From Escarpia spicata (Eukaryota > Annelida > Polychaeta > Sabellida > Siboglinidae), in assembly GCA_963995525.1 (NCBI GenBank), contig OZ023205.1:56137174-56201173 (forward strand): DNA of 64,000 nt. Direction: 5' to 3'. The translations under genes were made by a program, and so were the position numbers. The notes beneath the pieces were generated by a model that was given only the letters and a program-made list of their open reading frames with translations, ran no database searches and had not been told where the DNA came from. The first letter of the stretch is position 1, and each line of letters begins with the position of its first letter. Shown here one piece after another: positions 1 through 13,561 of the stretch.

Positions 1-21
1 CATTTTTCTGGTGTTCAATAG

Positions 22-934
22 GATGACAGACTGGAGTCCGAGATACTGCGCCAGGACAGATATTTGCAGCACTACAAAATGAAACGTGTCGCTGTCATTC
101 CGGATGAAAACTGTCTCTTTTCTGCTGTGTGCTCGGCCGGGAAGCTCGATATGGATAACTACCAATTACGCCAAGAGATAGCGAATTACATCATGGGAAA
201 TTTGAATGACTTCTACACATTCATGTCGGTTGACCAAGACGCCACATTGCTTGATAATATGTCGGTTATAACTGACGAATTGCAAATGATGAAAGGTGGG
301 GGTTCGTGGGTCGGCTACGAAGTCATAATGGCGCTCAGTCGCTACCTCAATGTTGCAATACTCGTAACGTCAGGCGGCACTTCCGACAACGACACCGTCC
401 GCACGGACTCGTTTTACTTCGGCGAGGACCCACCGGAGAAACGGATCCATGTCGTGTGGGGCTCCTTGGGGTTCTACGATGCAGTAGTCTCTGGCACTAA
501 CCCACTAAATATCCACCGACGCCCAGTCGAGATTAACTTAGTTTCACAGGATAAACGTCATCCAAGTCACTCATGCCAGTGTACGTGGTCATGCGGTTGT
601 AAGCGTTGGCACGATATGTACAGCTTTCCAGAGGGCGCTGTACTGCCGAACAAGGAGCCACTGCGCGTGAGTTCGTCTACAGATGTGGAGTGGATGGAAG
701 TGTTTCATTACCTTTGCGAACAGGCGAGCGTTCTAACACGGTGGAAATTTGTTATGATGTGGCTTCATTTGAGCGACAAAAGTATCACCAATATCGACCA
801 TCAACCAATCAAAAGTCTCAGTGACAAAACGCACGACGCCTTTCTCAGATGGCGTGAAGAAACTAATAAGTCTGAAGTCACCATTCAGGCTTTACAAGAA
901 GCTCTGCGGAAGGAGAAACTGGTCTTAGTGGCAG
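22..934 (+). CDS. OTU-like protease domain fused to a Death domain, single exon of a partial gene
   Basis: An open exon runs from a putative acceptor (AG at 20-21) to a putative donor (GT at 935-936); it is phase 0 at the start and phase 1 at the end. Numbering from the exon start, residues ~20-155 look like an OTU cysteine protease domain: PDENC carries Asp28 and the nucleophile Cys31, with LFSAVC after it. The C-terminal motif, normally HYD-V, reads FYDAVV, so the expected catalytic His is Phe151. A Cys/His-rich stretch follows (CQCTWSCGC). Residues ~225-303 look like a Death domain (RWKFVMMWLHLSD, AFLRWRE, ALRKE-L). By family knowledge this would be a ubiquitin-related regulator in innate immune or apoptotic signalling. 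The Phe suggests a pseudo-enzyme or a changed mechanism. No initiator or terminal exon is visible. ORF reading past 934 to the stop at 972 is probably intron. Confidence 0.72.
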
Positions 935-3900
935 GTATGACTGTTTTTATTACAAGTCAAGTTTCTTCTTAATAGACGCTGTGGACGGCCAATGGAATTT
1001 AATTAGATCTGATTCACTCAGTGTATATGGAACTTGAGGGTACGGTGCTTGCACTGCTAATTCCTGTTAGCGGGCAAAGGTAATTCAGTTTACATTTGTT
1101 TATGTGTTGTATCGTTAAATGTGAACAAATCGATTTAACTCTCACCGTCATCCGTACATTTAAGTTGGCAATAAGTAGTAAAGTTCAATTTGTCTGGATC
1201 AGATCTTTGAGGCATTTATGGGTGTTCTAGATGTAATGCAAATACGATTATGTAAGTAAGTAAGTACTTTTTTACATTGAAATAAACTACATATAAAACG
1301 AACGCTGATGAGATATTCTGGTTTTCAGAAGGACTGGATCAATTCAAAAAGTAGAGAAGATATGTGACGTCAGTTTGGAGCATCAGCTATGATTAAAACT
1401 GAGTGTCTGAGACAACTAAACAATGGTCTGTTTTATATATGTCGTCTTAGCTGCTACACCCACTAAGAAGCTTTATATTCTCATATCAAAGAGTAAACTG
1501 GACTTTAATAAACATTGTTGTGGCATTATTTCCATCTTAGTTACGTTTCTCTTAGAAATTATGGTTTGATCCATGTAACAAACATCGTAATGATATATCC
1601 ACAGACTTTCCGACAATTATATATCAACCAGATGGATGGTTCAAATGAGTGTTATCTTACAGGGTATTTACGAGAGATGCTTTTTATTATTGTTTACCAC
1701 GCTTAACATAAACAGATGCATGTTTCGTTATTTTGCAACGCTTATTTGTGTTTGCAGCGGTGTAGCAGTGCAATGAATGTTTTGTTAAGATGTCTAGATA
1801 CGGATTACTTAAATCACGTATTGGGCAGAAACGCCCGACTGTAACGTGGCCCCCAAACCAAACAACCAAACAAACAAAGGTGCCCTATCTTAGTATTGCC
1901 GCTGAAAGGGTTGGGCGAGTACTTATTGCGATTTCCTGGAATTGCTCTTTGAAATGGGGAGCGGACGTTTAATTGGTTCTCATTGCTCCAATCACCACCG
2001 ACGAAGACAGCAACTGGGGTGAAGTTCAACTTCATTCAGCAAACTCCCGTACAATATCTGCCAGGGCAAGTGTAGTCAACAACGAACCCTGGTTTGCAAG
2101 AATGAGTTTATCCGTTATTACAAGGTACCCATGTTACAATTGTTTGATACTTTTAGTTTCTGCAACGCCTTTACTCATGGCGCTCAACTGTTTCTTGTGT
2201 TATGTATGACATGTTGCTATTTGTGTTGAATCCGAAATGAGGCATGCTGTAGTATTCTGTATCCGGTGAATCTTTGTTTCTATAGGTCGCAAACGGAAAT
2301 AGAAGCTTTTGAAATCACTTAAATATGTTATGTTGTATCACGAAGTGTAGCAGTGATGTCATATTCGAACGTGTCCGATTGGATCGTTTACGAAGGTGCT
2401 AGTTGGTTACATACTGGTACATGTGTCATGTACTGTTATGTTTACCATAGCCTTCAAATATCTTATAGGTCAATGCAAATGTTATTGCAAAATGCTAAGC
2501 ACATGCGAATATTTTTGACCAACATACCTAATTACAACTACGATGCATTTGATGCTCCTCGTTGCATCTTGTGAGTTTGATATTTTCTCGTTGCCTGTTG
2601 TCACGATAGACTATTTCGTTTGAACGTTTGTGGTTGGTTTAAAGACTTGAAACAATCCATTGTAACTACTAATAAAGACACCGTATGATACAAACGTTTG
2701 TATTCACGTAGAAAGGTTAAGTCGAGTCAACATTATAGATCGGTCTACGACGTACAAACAACTTCATGTGTTCTGGTAAACACTGAATCCTATGCAAATG
2801 AGATTCGTGTATTGAAAACCCGAACCCAACATCGTTCGGAACCGTACAGAACAATTGGCGGTTCGTTTATAGGTGTTCTATGAACGGTTACCGGGATATC
2901 TAGTTGGTGCATGCTTTTAAATGATACCAATTAAGGTCGCCGGGATCGGACGAGCCGTGCGGCGCTACCGACCGTTGAATTAAATGTTTTGGATGTGTTT
3001 TGAGTTGTAAGTTTTCGCTCACTTATCTGTTTTTGGTACCATCTATTTAATTAAATTGTGTCCATACAACTTGTTAGCAAGTTTTGCCAATTTTTGTTTT
3101 TATTTAAATTCTTCCGAATATATAAAAAAGGAAAACATTTTGCGACACTGGGTCCATTTGGTCACATGTCTGAGTGAATATATAAATAACGTGATATTCA
3201 GCAAAATATCAAAGAAAACAGAAACTGGTAGGTAGAAGGAACCATTCTGATGTACACACAAGCGCAGAAAAAGACTGGCTCGCGCCGTTTTCGTACGACG
3301 ACTTTATGACGTAAAGGGTCACCGTTTGCGTATCTCGATTGTCTGCTTGCCTTACGAGTTAACGTATTTAACACATGAGATTTACCCTTAAAACGCCAAT
3401 AACTCTTGAAATGTGTGGTATTTTGACCAAAATGTATAGGTCTTACGTCCAATCCCTGGGGTCGTAGATTAATCCATGAATGTTTGACGCTTGAGGTTCA
3501 ACTCGTCTAAGAGGAAAACATTAAGGTACCCGCATACATACATCATGCATACGTTTCATCGATTGTAATTAGATTACCAAACAATTACCATCCTCCAGAA
3601 GGCGCTGCACACATAAGCGCGAGCAGAAGACGATTTCTGAAAGTATTCGTACGTGACGTTCGTCATAATAAATTATCTGAAAAATGTGAGCACTTTTTAA
3701 ACGCATTCCAAACATGGCATTTCGAGAAAAAAAATAAAGGGGTTAATTATCTTGCACATGGTACACGTATATACACACACAAACACACACAAAGACATGT
3801 ACACGTAAACTCAGTTGTTGTTACATAGTTTATCCGGTTAACCTAACGAACCCGGCTATTGTTTGCTTTCTTTTTTGTAATGCTTATTAAATGCAAATTA

Positions 3901-3953
3901 TTTTATGCAAGTGCGTATGCTTATTCACGGTGTTGAGTTATCACTCGTACGAG
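935..3953. other. Non-coding stretch, intron or intergenic
   Basis: AT-rich DNA with only short unconvincing ORFs. It may contain introns and further exons of the OTU/Death gene, but I could not recognise one. A short CA-rich run lies near 3770-3795. No transposon ends were recognised. Confidence 0.5.
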
Positions 3954-6391
3954 TAATAATAAAGTGATGTCGCTGGGCCATTTTGATATTGATAAATACA
4001 AGATTAGACCCACCCGTTGTGGAGAAAAAAACCTTTATCAGAATTACAGTATTTTGATGCTAAGCCCATTTCCGATTACTACATTTTTGCTGTCACTAAT
4101 TGTGACAATGTACCTAGCAGAGGATAATGTCCTGCTAAGTCGAACGTGATTCTACTACATTGCTTGTGAAGAATGGATGACTACTAAATCTACTCACTGA
4201 AAAGTAGTTTATCTTATTCTCGCTCGCCTTCGTGAACTCCCCAAGGAGAGAATCTGGTTAAAAAGACGTATTTGAATGCTTAGGCCTACTTGGACATTTT
4301 GAAACACCATTTGCCATCAGATGACATCATTGTTTTGGATTAATTCATAGAATAGTCATTAGTAATGTGTATATATTATGTATGGTTTCGATAATAAAAT
4401 AAAAGTACAGAATAGTATGATAATAAATAAAAAAGTATCTGAAGGAAAAAACATAAATACATATTCATATTCGCTGTCCGAAGCGCCACGTAGTGACTAA
4501 GCGATTGATGTGGTAAAAAAAATAACAATGCATACTTTTAATTTTTGTATTGATTTGTATCGATGTAAATAAAGTATTTAATAGCTTAGAAAGAATAGAT
4601 ATAACTGACAACAATTTACTCTTATTTATTTTTATTTTTTTATTTACTCAGAGAGCCAATTATTGTATCTACCTGGATTCGGGGTAAGACCGCCTACTGG
4701 CGAATATTTCAAAGTGCACAAATACCTCACGCAGATGCGAGGGACGCAAAACGTACTCCCACCTCACGGCGCCTTCCACACAAAGTTTAAAACATATAAT
4801 ATAGTTTAAATATCTGTATTTTTTATTTTTTATGTACCTCATCATTTGGTAAATCAGGGCAAATGGTTTAAGGAAGCGAATGACCGTAGAAAGAGCCGAG
4901 AGGGCTGGGGATATGATTAGTGTATAACAGTTAGTTTGTGTTAACGCCTTTAGATGTATAGGACCAAACAAAGGCATTTTGTTTCCATCTAAATGGCAGC
5001 ATTCAATGCACCCACAGCGAGTCAGATTAGGTTACGATCTCAACCTACTATGGGAATGGGGAACAAAGAAGTAGACACTAAAATATGCACACTGACAAAC
5101 ATGAGACTTCAATGCAGTTACGCCAGTTGCGTCTCCACAGCTCTGGGTATGCTGGCGCAGGAAGACCCACCCGTACTATGGTAGTATTGTGGAACTGCGT
5201 TGAAAGCAGTCTAGAATGTTTTCGACCTATGTTGAAAACACCATTGTGGCAACGTCCCAAACACTCCAGTTACGTGCATGACCCTTAGCTAATAAGCTCA
5301 AAACATCATGTTAAGACAAAGTGTGAATAGCATAGGTGCCAGGCATCAACCCAAATAAAGTCAAACTTGTTCAACGACTAAGCATGGTTTATTTGACACA
5401 TTAAAATATAATAATGTCCACTGGCAAATTACAATCCCATTAGATGTATAACATACATTTTCATAACCTGCCTTTAAATGCTTCCTTCTTAAATACATTC
5501 GACCACAATGTGAATACGTACGAATCAAGTTAACACAGTCAGAGAGCATAGTATATAAGACTAAATTGAAAACCGTGTCGAGTACAAATCTAGATAAACC
5601 AATACATGCCTGTTTTCAACATTTGTTAATCACACATGTGATTGTTCCAGAGTTGAACAACATCTTTTCACATTAGTTTCAAGAATTCTTCAGAAGCCAA
5701 TTCTCTCCAACATCACACAATTATGCGTATTTTATATTTTTATATTGCTTTAATACACACACATATAAAGAGTCCAGCTCATTTTAACGAATAAATAATA
5801 AAACAGTAATAATAATAAAGTTATAATAATGTATATTTATACATGCACCGTTCCAACATTAACAGTCCCCGAGTTCAAGACATTACCGAGCTCAAATTCA
5901 AAACTTGGGAACTTTAGTGTAGCGAACGTTCTATACCGGACAAATATTATTCAACAACATATCCTAAGCTAACAACTCTATTATTTCCATTACGTATTCC
6001 GGCATTCCATTCCAGAAACGCCATCAAGCATTCGTAAGGCAATTAATATATTTCAAGCGCGCTAATTGATCACAGTAGGTTATTTATTTACTCGGCTGAC
6101 TCTTTCAAAACTACTCATAGACTGCAAGCGTGAGGTTTTATGGCGTCAACATTAACATCGCAGGACCTTAGCTTAATGCAGTGATCCTGATCACCTCATA
6201 CATGTATGGCCGTAGGCTAGCACAAATATATCACGCAGCAAGATGTTCGTAAGAATAACGTATCAGAACGAATACATCAGATTTATTCTGCAGCTGGTTT
6301 GCTTCTAGTTTAGAAATATTGACTCAGAATTGTCTTCATTTTCTCCGTACTGGTAATTAATACAGCATCCGTGGCAACGACCTTAGCATCA

Positions 6392-8027
6392 CTACACCGT
6401 TATGTAGGTCAACACTGTTGCCATAGTGACGAGCATAGCGGACATGGTGAGACCGCTGGAACCGTTGCTGTTGTCCTCCTCCACTTCTTCAGACACAGTC
6501 GGGTCGTATAGGAGGGACTCGTTGAATCGCTTGAAGCGCACGATGATGAGCGACGGGTCGTTTACGTCCGTCTTGGGGAAGCCATCTTCGATATCCGTCC
6601 AAGTGCCGTTATCCCTTTGGCACTGTGAAACAGAGCACACTTTACTTGTTCGGGTTTATTGACATATTTCACCGCATCACGCATTCACAGTCAATCGCAC
6701 AACCGAACGAAAAAAATTATTTTCTCAGCTCGATAAGTTTATTAAGCATGACACATGGTTATTGTTTAACCGCCGTATCGCATGTTCAGCGCTTGTTAGA
6801 TATTTTCTTTACAACTTAGATTTCGAAATTGCATCAACAGTGGCTGAGAGCGCTTTCCACTTGTTTTGCTATCCTTAATGTGTTTTTTAGTGTTGGCGCA
6901 ATGTCGATATGAAAAATTATTACTCTCTGCAACGTGATTGATATTTGTGAAAGTAGAGTAGAAAACGTTGCGGTGTTCCTCATAGGTAGCAAAATAGCCA
7001 CATTCTTGATTATAAGAAGCCTGGCTTAGTCAACATGTCGGTTTATCCGGCAAACAAATTCATTGGAGTAGATGATACACGATCGTAACGATGCTAGTTG
7101 AATTCGAAGGATACAGCACAAAAGACTTCAAGTGAACATGCATATATGAAAGGATTATTTTAAATTGGGATTAAAGAATTTAACTGAATGTGCAACTAGT
7201 TGTATAACTAACACGTATGATCCTACCTTTCCGGAGAAGCTCATGGTCGTGTTGTCTCCGAGGTCGAAGGAGGCGGGAGCCGAGGCTGAGCGTGCACGCC
7301 TCATCTTCGGCCGCTGCGTGCTGTTCACCTCGACATAGACGTCCAGGAAGGCTGCGGCGCCGTCTTCCCCCTCCACGCCGCACCACTCCCACTCCTCCAG
7401 CGCGATGTTGAACTTCATATCTCCCTTCTTCAGCTTCTGCTTTTCCCCGTTGATGTCGATCTCTCCGTCGGCTTCCGGGAGCGCCAGGTCGATGGCCAGC
7501 TTGCCGACGTTAGCACCCAGGTTAGCGTGGAACCTCGTCGTCGCCGCTTTCAGTGGACTGTGCCCCAACTTCACGCCTTCCCTTTTCTTCTCCAGCACGA
7601 AATTCTCGTTGTCGAAGTTGGAGAAACGCTTCCCCTTTCCCGTTCCCTTCTCTCCCTTCCAAGCACGAGCACGGTCGGCCATGCCTCCGTCAGTAGGATC
7701 GTGTGTTGAATTGCCGTCGCTTCCAGGCATGCCTCCTCCTGGCATCTTCGTAGCCCTCCTTCGTCTGCGCTCGGTCGGAACAGTGCAATTGGTTACCTCT
7801 TTGAAATCTTTATCGAGCTGTACCATCTGCGCCATCCTGATGTGCACCGGGTTCTTATCGCTGAGTGTGCCGTCCTTGTTGAGTTTCTGACGCCGAAACT
7901 CCATCGTGCCGGCCCGGGCGGCGATCTTCACCTCCGAGTGGCCCATCTTCATGCTTTCATCGGCAGCGACCAGTGCTGCGACTACTGCCAACACGATTAG
8001 GCAGGACAGACCTCGTAGACTCGACAT
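6392..8027 (-). CDS. Secreted, probably GPI-anchored glycoprotein of unknown family, copy 1 (two exons)
   Basis: Exon 1 is 8027-7227 (267 codons), then a GT-AG phase 0 intron, and exon 2 is 6622-6392 (76 codons plus stop); 343 residues in total. Residues 1-22 form a signal peptide (hydrophobic SCLIVLAVVAALVAA). Residues 87-91 are RRRRR, a possible furin-type site, followed by a Met/Gly-rich linker. The middle is charged and probably beta-rich (LAIDLALPEADGEID, AFLDVYVEV). There are about seven N-glycosylation sequons and few Cys in the mature part. The C-terminus is a small-residue stretch (SNGSSG) plus a short hydrophobic tail, typical of a GPI-anchor signal. A TATA box lies ~125 bp upstream and TTTATT (AATAAA on this strand) at 6282-6287. 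I do not recognise the family. Its copy-1 sequence differs from copy 2 at only a few residues, and all three copies are open, so it is probably functional. Confidence 0.82.
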
Positions 8028-8149
8028 TGCGTTGTTCAGACTGCTGTGTATATCAGATTAATATTCTTGTGTTGAAAGGTTGGCTTCGTTCTCGTTCCTC
8101 TCCCGTTAGTCGTTGCCAAGCGTTTGATGATTTTCGTAGTCGAGCGCGT

Positions 8150-8160
8150 GCTTATATACG
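8150..8160 (-). promoter_or_regulatory. TATA box of glycoprotein gene copy 1
   Basis: The minus strand reads gcgtatataagcac about 125 bp upstream of the ATG at 8027, giving a predicted 5' UTR of ~95 bases. The same element is at the same distance in the other two copies. Confidence 0.65.
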
Positions 8161-8179
8161 CACCGTGTGCACCCAACCG

Positions 8180-9990
8180 TTTCCGCTCATTATAAAGATT
8201 GTACTATTGATAATCGGCGATATTGCGTCATACTCCGTGCGGTGTGTCGTGACACGGCGGTATTTCGTACAAGACTATCATTGTTGTTGTCTCAACAACG
8301 TTGGAATCAACATCAACACAACGTTCGGGATCAACATGCCTAAGGGCATTCGTGGACGACGTCGTGATTCTGTATAATAATGTTATTGTCTAAGGCGTGA
8401 CAAACATAAGTGAATCGTGACCGGAATGCGGGTTTAATGTTGGATTGTTATTGTTTTCTCTGGTGAATTTATGGAAATGTTTTTAGCGGTGTGGGTGCTG
8501 TGCTGTTTGGATTGTGGAGGTGGAAGTGGAGGCGATATACCTTGTGGTTGTGATCGTACTTCTGAGTGTCTGTTCACCCCACATCTTTGTCTACGGTAGT
8601 TTTTATTGAGTTTATTATTCTTTGTGAAGCAATACATTCCAATGTCAAGGTGTGCCTTTTCGATGACGTGTGTTCCTATACCGAGTAACCAAAACAAACT
8701 CTAGATCTAGTTAACGAATGCGTCAGCAAAGTTACGCGGGCACCCAGATAATCATGCTGGCTATGGAGTAGGCCTACCCCTTGAAACAGAAAAGTTCCCT
8801 TTTCTAACGTGTCGTGAAATTCGGACTCTGCAACACAGCTAATCGTTAATTATTATAGTTGCCTACAATTGAGTTAAATAGTGGATGTGTTTACTCAAAT
8901 TCGACTAAACGACTTACAATGTTTCACATTATCAGAAAAGATATTCTTGTGAATATTCCAAATGTGTACTTTGCTGAATATTTTGAAATATCATGCAAAA
9001 TCCTCATTTGCCTGATGGACGCGGCCATGTTTGTGGCGTGTTTCGAAGACTTAGTAACGCCAATGTGGATCGAGTGTGTTTACTATGAAGCCAGTCTGAA
9101 AGCAATGTTATCGTACCTGCCCAAATTATACTGATTAATTACGTAGAGTCACGACTCGGTTGCCAAGTAAAACTACTAATAACAATTCAACCAAGACGGC
9201 CTTCTGTAATTCACCACACCCTTTGGTAGATAATACAAAGTTCTTAGATCGGTGAAGTATTAATGCCTCCAGCAGCGACAACGACATTGTTGTCGATGCG
9301 TGGGTCAGGCGATGTATTCAATTTGTGCGTCTTCTTATCTAGTGTTTGCGTAACCTATAATTTAATGTTCTGGTTGTCTCAGACTTGAACAATAAGCCCA
9401 GGTGTAGCTTATTCACCTACAGTCACGACACAGTGCCGGGCAAAACTATTTATCTCGATCTAATTTTGGCGATTGACTAGAATTCACGGAGATTCATTAA
9501 CGGACAATTAAAAGTTCGCGACGACGTGCTGCTTCGGCGATCTTAGCGATTCATAAAGGCTTGCTGTGTACGTGCGGCGCACGGGAATGTTTCCCGCTGT
9601 ACACTGGTCCATCTTCGTGTTTCGTATGTGTGCAATATATTGTCACCTCTGCCAATAACGTAGATCTTATCAATCAATATTTATTTAGGTCATACCCAAA
9701 CTTTAAATAACTAATTCGCAAAGGGTGAGTAACCTCCCTGGACTTCAGCGGATCCACATCGAATATTGTGTAATGTAATTTGTCAGTTCATCTACAATAA
9801 ATCAAATGAAACATTCCGGCACACTGTTGTCACTTTTAAAAACTATGTATTATGTTTTTGTTATAAAGAAACACTTTTGTGACCAGACTTCAAACAAAAT
9901 ATACCACGGACTGTCCGAAACCACCGCATATTTTCTGATGGCTTGATGGAGGTAATGCTATACAACACGTCACGTGATGGATAGGTCAAT
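8180..9990. other. Region upstream of glycoprotein gene copy 1, no supported gene
   Basis: It contains a G-rich patch near 8510-8540 (GGAGGTGG repeats) and an ORF at 8859-9134. That ORF is disrupted in copy 2, and its differences in copy 3 are mostly amino-acid changing, so I do not call it. Nothing else was recognised. Confidence 0.5.
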
Positions 9991-10392
9991 TCTTACTTTT
10001 ACACGATCCTCCCGCTAATTTAATATTTGAACCTGCCGCCATACGTGACGTAGGTATTCACGCCGCACCGAATGTGACGCGTAATCAATGCACGTAAATC
10101 GACCTCTGACATCTGTTATCGACGGTTTGGGGAAAGTAAGATGGCGGACAATGGCTTCACGTAATCGCGTTCACTTCCTATCCATGTATCAGTGGCTATA
10201 ATTATAATCCAAGTCGGCGTGACGTCATAATCACGTAAACTTGAAAACGTTCGACTACGTCGAGGTTAATCGGTGTCTGTCTGACGTATTCGAAAGTGTT
10301 CAAGTTTACGCGATTGTGACGTCACGCCAACTTCAAGCGCCGTCGGTGTCGGTCGGCGTAGCATATAGAGGCATTGCATTCGGGGTGAGTTT
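9990..10392 (+). promoter_or_regulatory. Promoter-like block with CRE and YY1-type motifs and a first-exon donor, copy 1
   Basis: CpG-rich DNA with two perfect TGACGTCA sites (10220-10227 and 10317-10324), further TGACG half sites, a CACGTG E-box near 9972 and AAGATGGCGG (YY1-like) at 10138-10147. A good donor context (CGGGGTGAGT) follows near 10384. The block recurs in copies 2 and 3 with both CREs intact. It could drive a plus-strand transcript with a non-coding first exon, but I could not find a coding exon for it. Confidence 0.4.
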
Positions 10393-10454
10393 GGTCTGCT
10401 CTGGCGAAAAGTGCCAGTGTATCCCAGCCATGAGAGACATGTGTGCATTTGTAT

Positions 10455-10522
10455 TGTCGCGTGTGTGTGCGTGTGTGCGTTTGTGCGTGTGTGCGTGCGT
10501 GCGTACGTACGCACGCGTGCTT
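10455..10522. repeat. GT/GC-rich microsatellite, copy 1
   Basis: Imperfect run of gtgtgcgt-type repeats. Length and phase differ among the three unit copies (copy 2 21102-21176, copy 3 59097-59160), which shifts the frame of the overlapping ORF in copy 3. Confidence 0.85.
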
Positions 10523-10524
10523 AA

Positions 10525-12129
10525 CTACAGGGGTAATGGTCAACAATTTGTGTATGAACAGTCGTCCCGAAGTAATTTCAGCGTGGCTGAATACTTGCAG
10601 GAGAATTCGATATGGTTTCGATTGAACATGTATGCATACGAGTTAAGCGAATTAGCGCAACGATTGTGCACTTTGGTCTACAGTTGTGACACTTTCCGTA
10701 CACATACAACTTGGGTTCCTGCAAATGTTGTTATGCAATGCCAACTGAACAGCGCCCCTACTGGACTGCAGCATCACACCATGATCGAACTTTGCCTGTT
10801 TTACAGGTTTCGGCCATAGCACCGCAAAGGTTTGATCAACTAGGACGACAAATGTTGAATTTGATATATTATTTGTATACACGGCAAGGAGTGAAGTGTA
10901 CAGCGCTGTGGGAAATACGAAGGACACGATACCGGGCCACTTAAAGGGAAACAAAGGCAATTGCGTAACTGGACAAATCAATAGTGTAATTAACATTACA
11001 ATACGTAACCTTTTGTTTGCTGATCTAACGCCAACACGTACTTTTTGCACATATAAAATAGCAGGCAAAAGAGAGTTCTGCAGACATTATTCCAATTTTG
11101 TTGTAACCATAAATGCATATAAAATAATTATAATTTTATTTTTTCTAATAAGAAATCGCAGAAACAGGGTTGTTATTTCTCGTGGAATTCTATGTACTGT
11201 CATATAAAGAGCGTTTCCAAGCCGTTGTTGACTCAGTATTATTATCTGGCAGGTGAATCAAGGTCAAAAAACGTCAGAAATGCGTCGACGTATTTTATAT
11301 GTTTAAACATATTTATACTACAAAAGGTTCGTCGTAGCTAAACTAGGCAAGTCGTGAATTGGTCATCTTGCAACAACGGGGTCTCAGAGCGAGTTCGCTG
11401 TTCAATAATTTGAGTGGAAATTGTCTAGAGGATAATGCACAATAATCGGTAGTAATAATGGGGAACTTAATCCGCACCTCGTTTTGGCCGGCTATCGTTT
11501 ACGACCTCATGAAAACCAGGAATTGCGAACATGTTGTTGTTATGGTACAAGTGTTGCATGTCTACACATACTAAATAGTGATCGCATACATTAAAACAAT
11601 AAGTTGGCGTTATATAACGGGAATAATTCACGGTGTCTCGGATACTTATGTGGAAGACGCCCAACACGTTATCTGTAACCAAACATGAAAAATATTTCGA
11701 TAAAAATTACAAAATACGACGTTCCAGCGGTTCATGAAATTTGAGTACAAACACGCGCACGCATAAATGACATATACTCGTTATTAGCTTGGAAATAAGC
11801 ATGCCCTATCTACTTGCATCACTTAATTGACAAACTTGAGTCCAGTCTGTTGATCAATCATTTATTCATTTCCCTTGATTCTGACTTCACTGTACAGTTT
11901 CACCGTACGATGAACCCGAAAATAGCTTACTATTGTGTTATTCCTAAGCATGCATTCACAAATGATACAACTACACACAAAAGTTACTAGCAATTCCACA
12001 AAAAACCATTGAAACACACACCATAAAATGCACTCAATTTGAAACTGTGATCATTCAATACACAACACAATGGTCTGTATTAAGTTTTGTATTTTCTCCG
12101 CCATTGCATCACGTGTGGACTGTATTTCA
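10525..12129. other. Non-coding stretch with one conserved exon-like segment, copy 1
   Basis: Mostly AT-rich. On the minus strand, 11677 down to ~11475 is an open segment preceded by an acceptor-like ggttacag and ended by a donor-like CGAGgtgcgg. It is nearly identical in all three copies (22105-22320, 60109-60324), but the flanks are equally conserved, so coding status is undecided. Confidence 0.35.

Positions 12130-13561
<1,432 letters not shown>

Noticed and set aside
4993..5184. 63-codon ORF recurring in all three units
   Set aside because: Similarity is explained by the recent duplication of the whole region; no motif, and no splice or promoter context.
7405..7890. 161-codon plus-strand ORF (also 18068-18553 and 55981-56463)
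   Set aside because: Antisense shadow of the glycoprotein first exon, which has the signal peptide, splice sites and promoter.
8859..9134. ORF of about 91 codons conserved in copies 1 and 3
   Set aside because: Interrupted in copy 2, and the differences between copies 1 and 3 mostly change amino acids, so no sign of coding constraint.
10241..10819. 192-codon plus-strand ORF present in copies 1 and 2
   Set aside because: It begins with TTG, runs through a GT microsatellite, is frameshifted in copy 3 and crosses a good splice donor; no recognisable domain.
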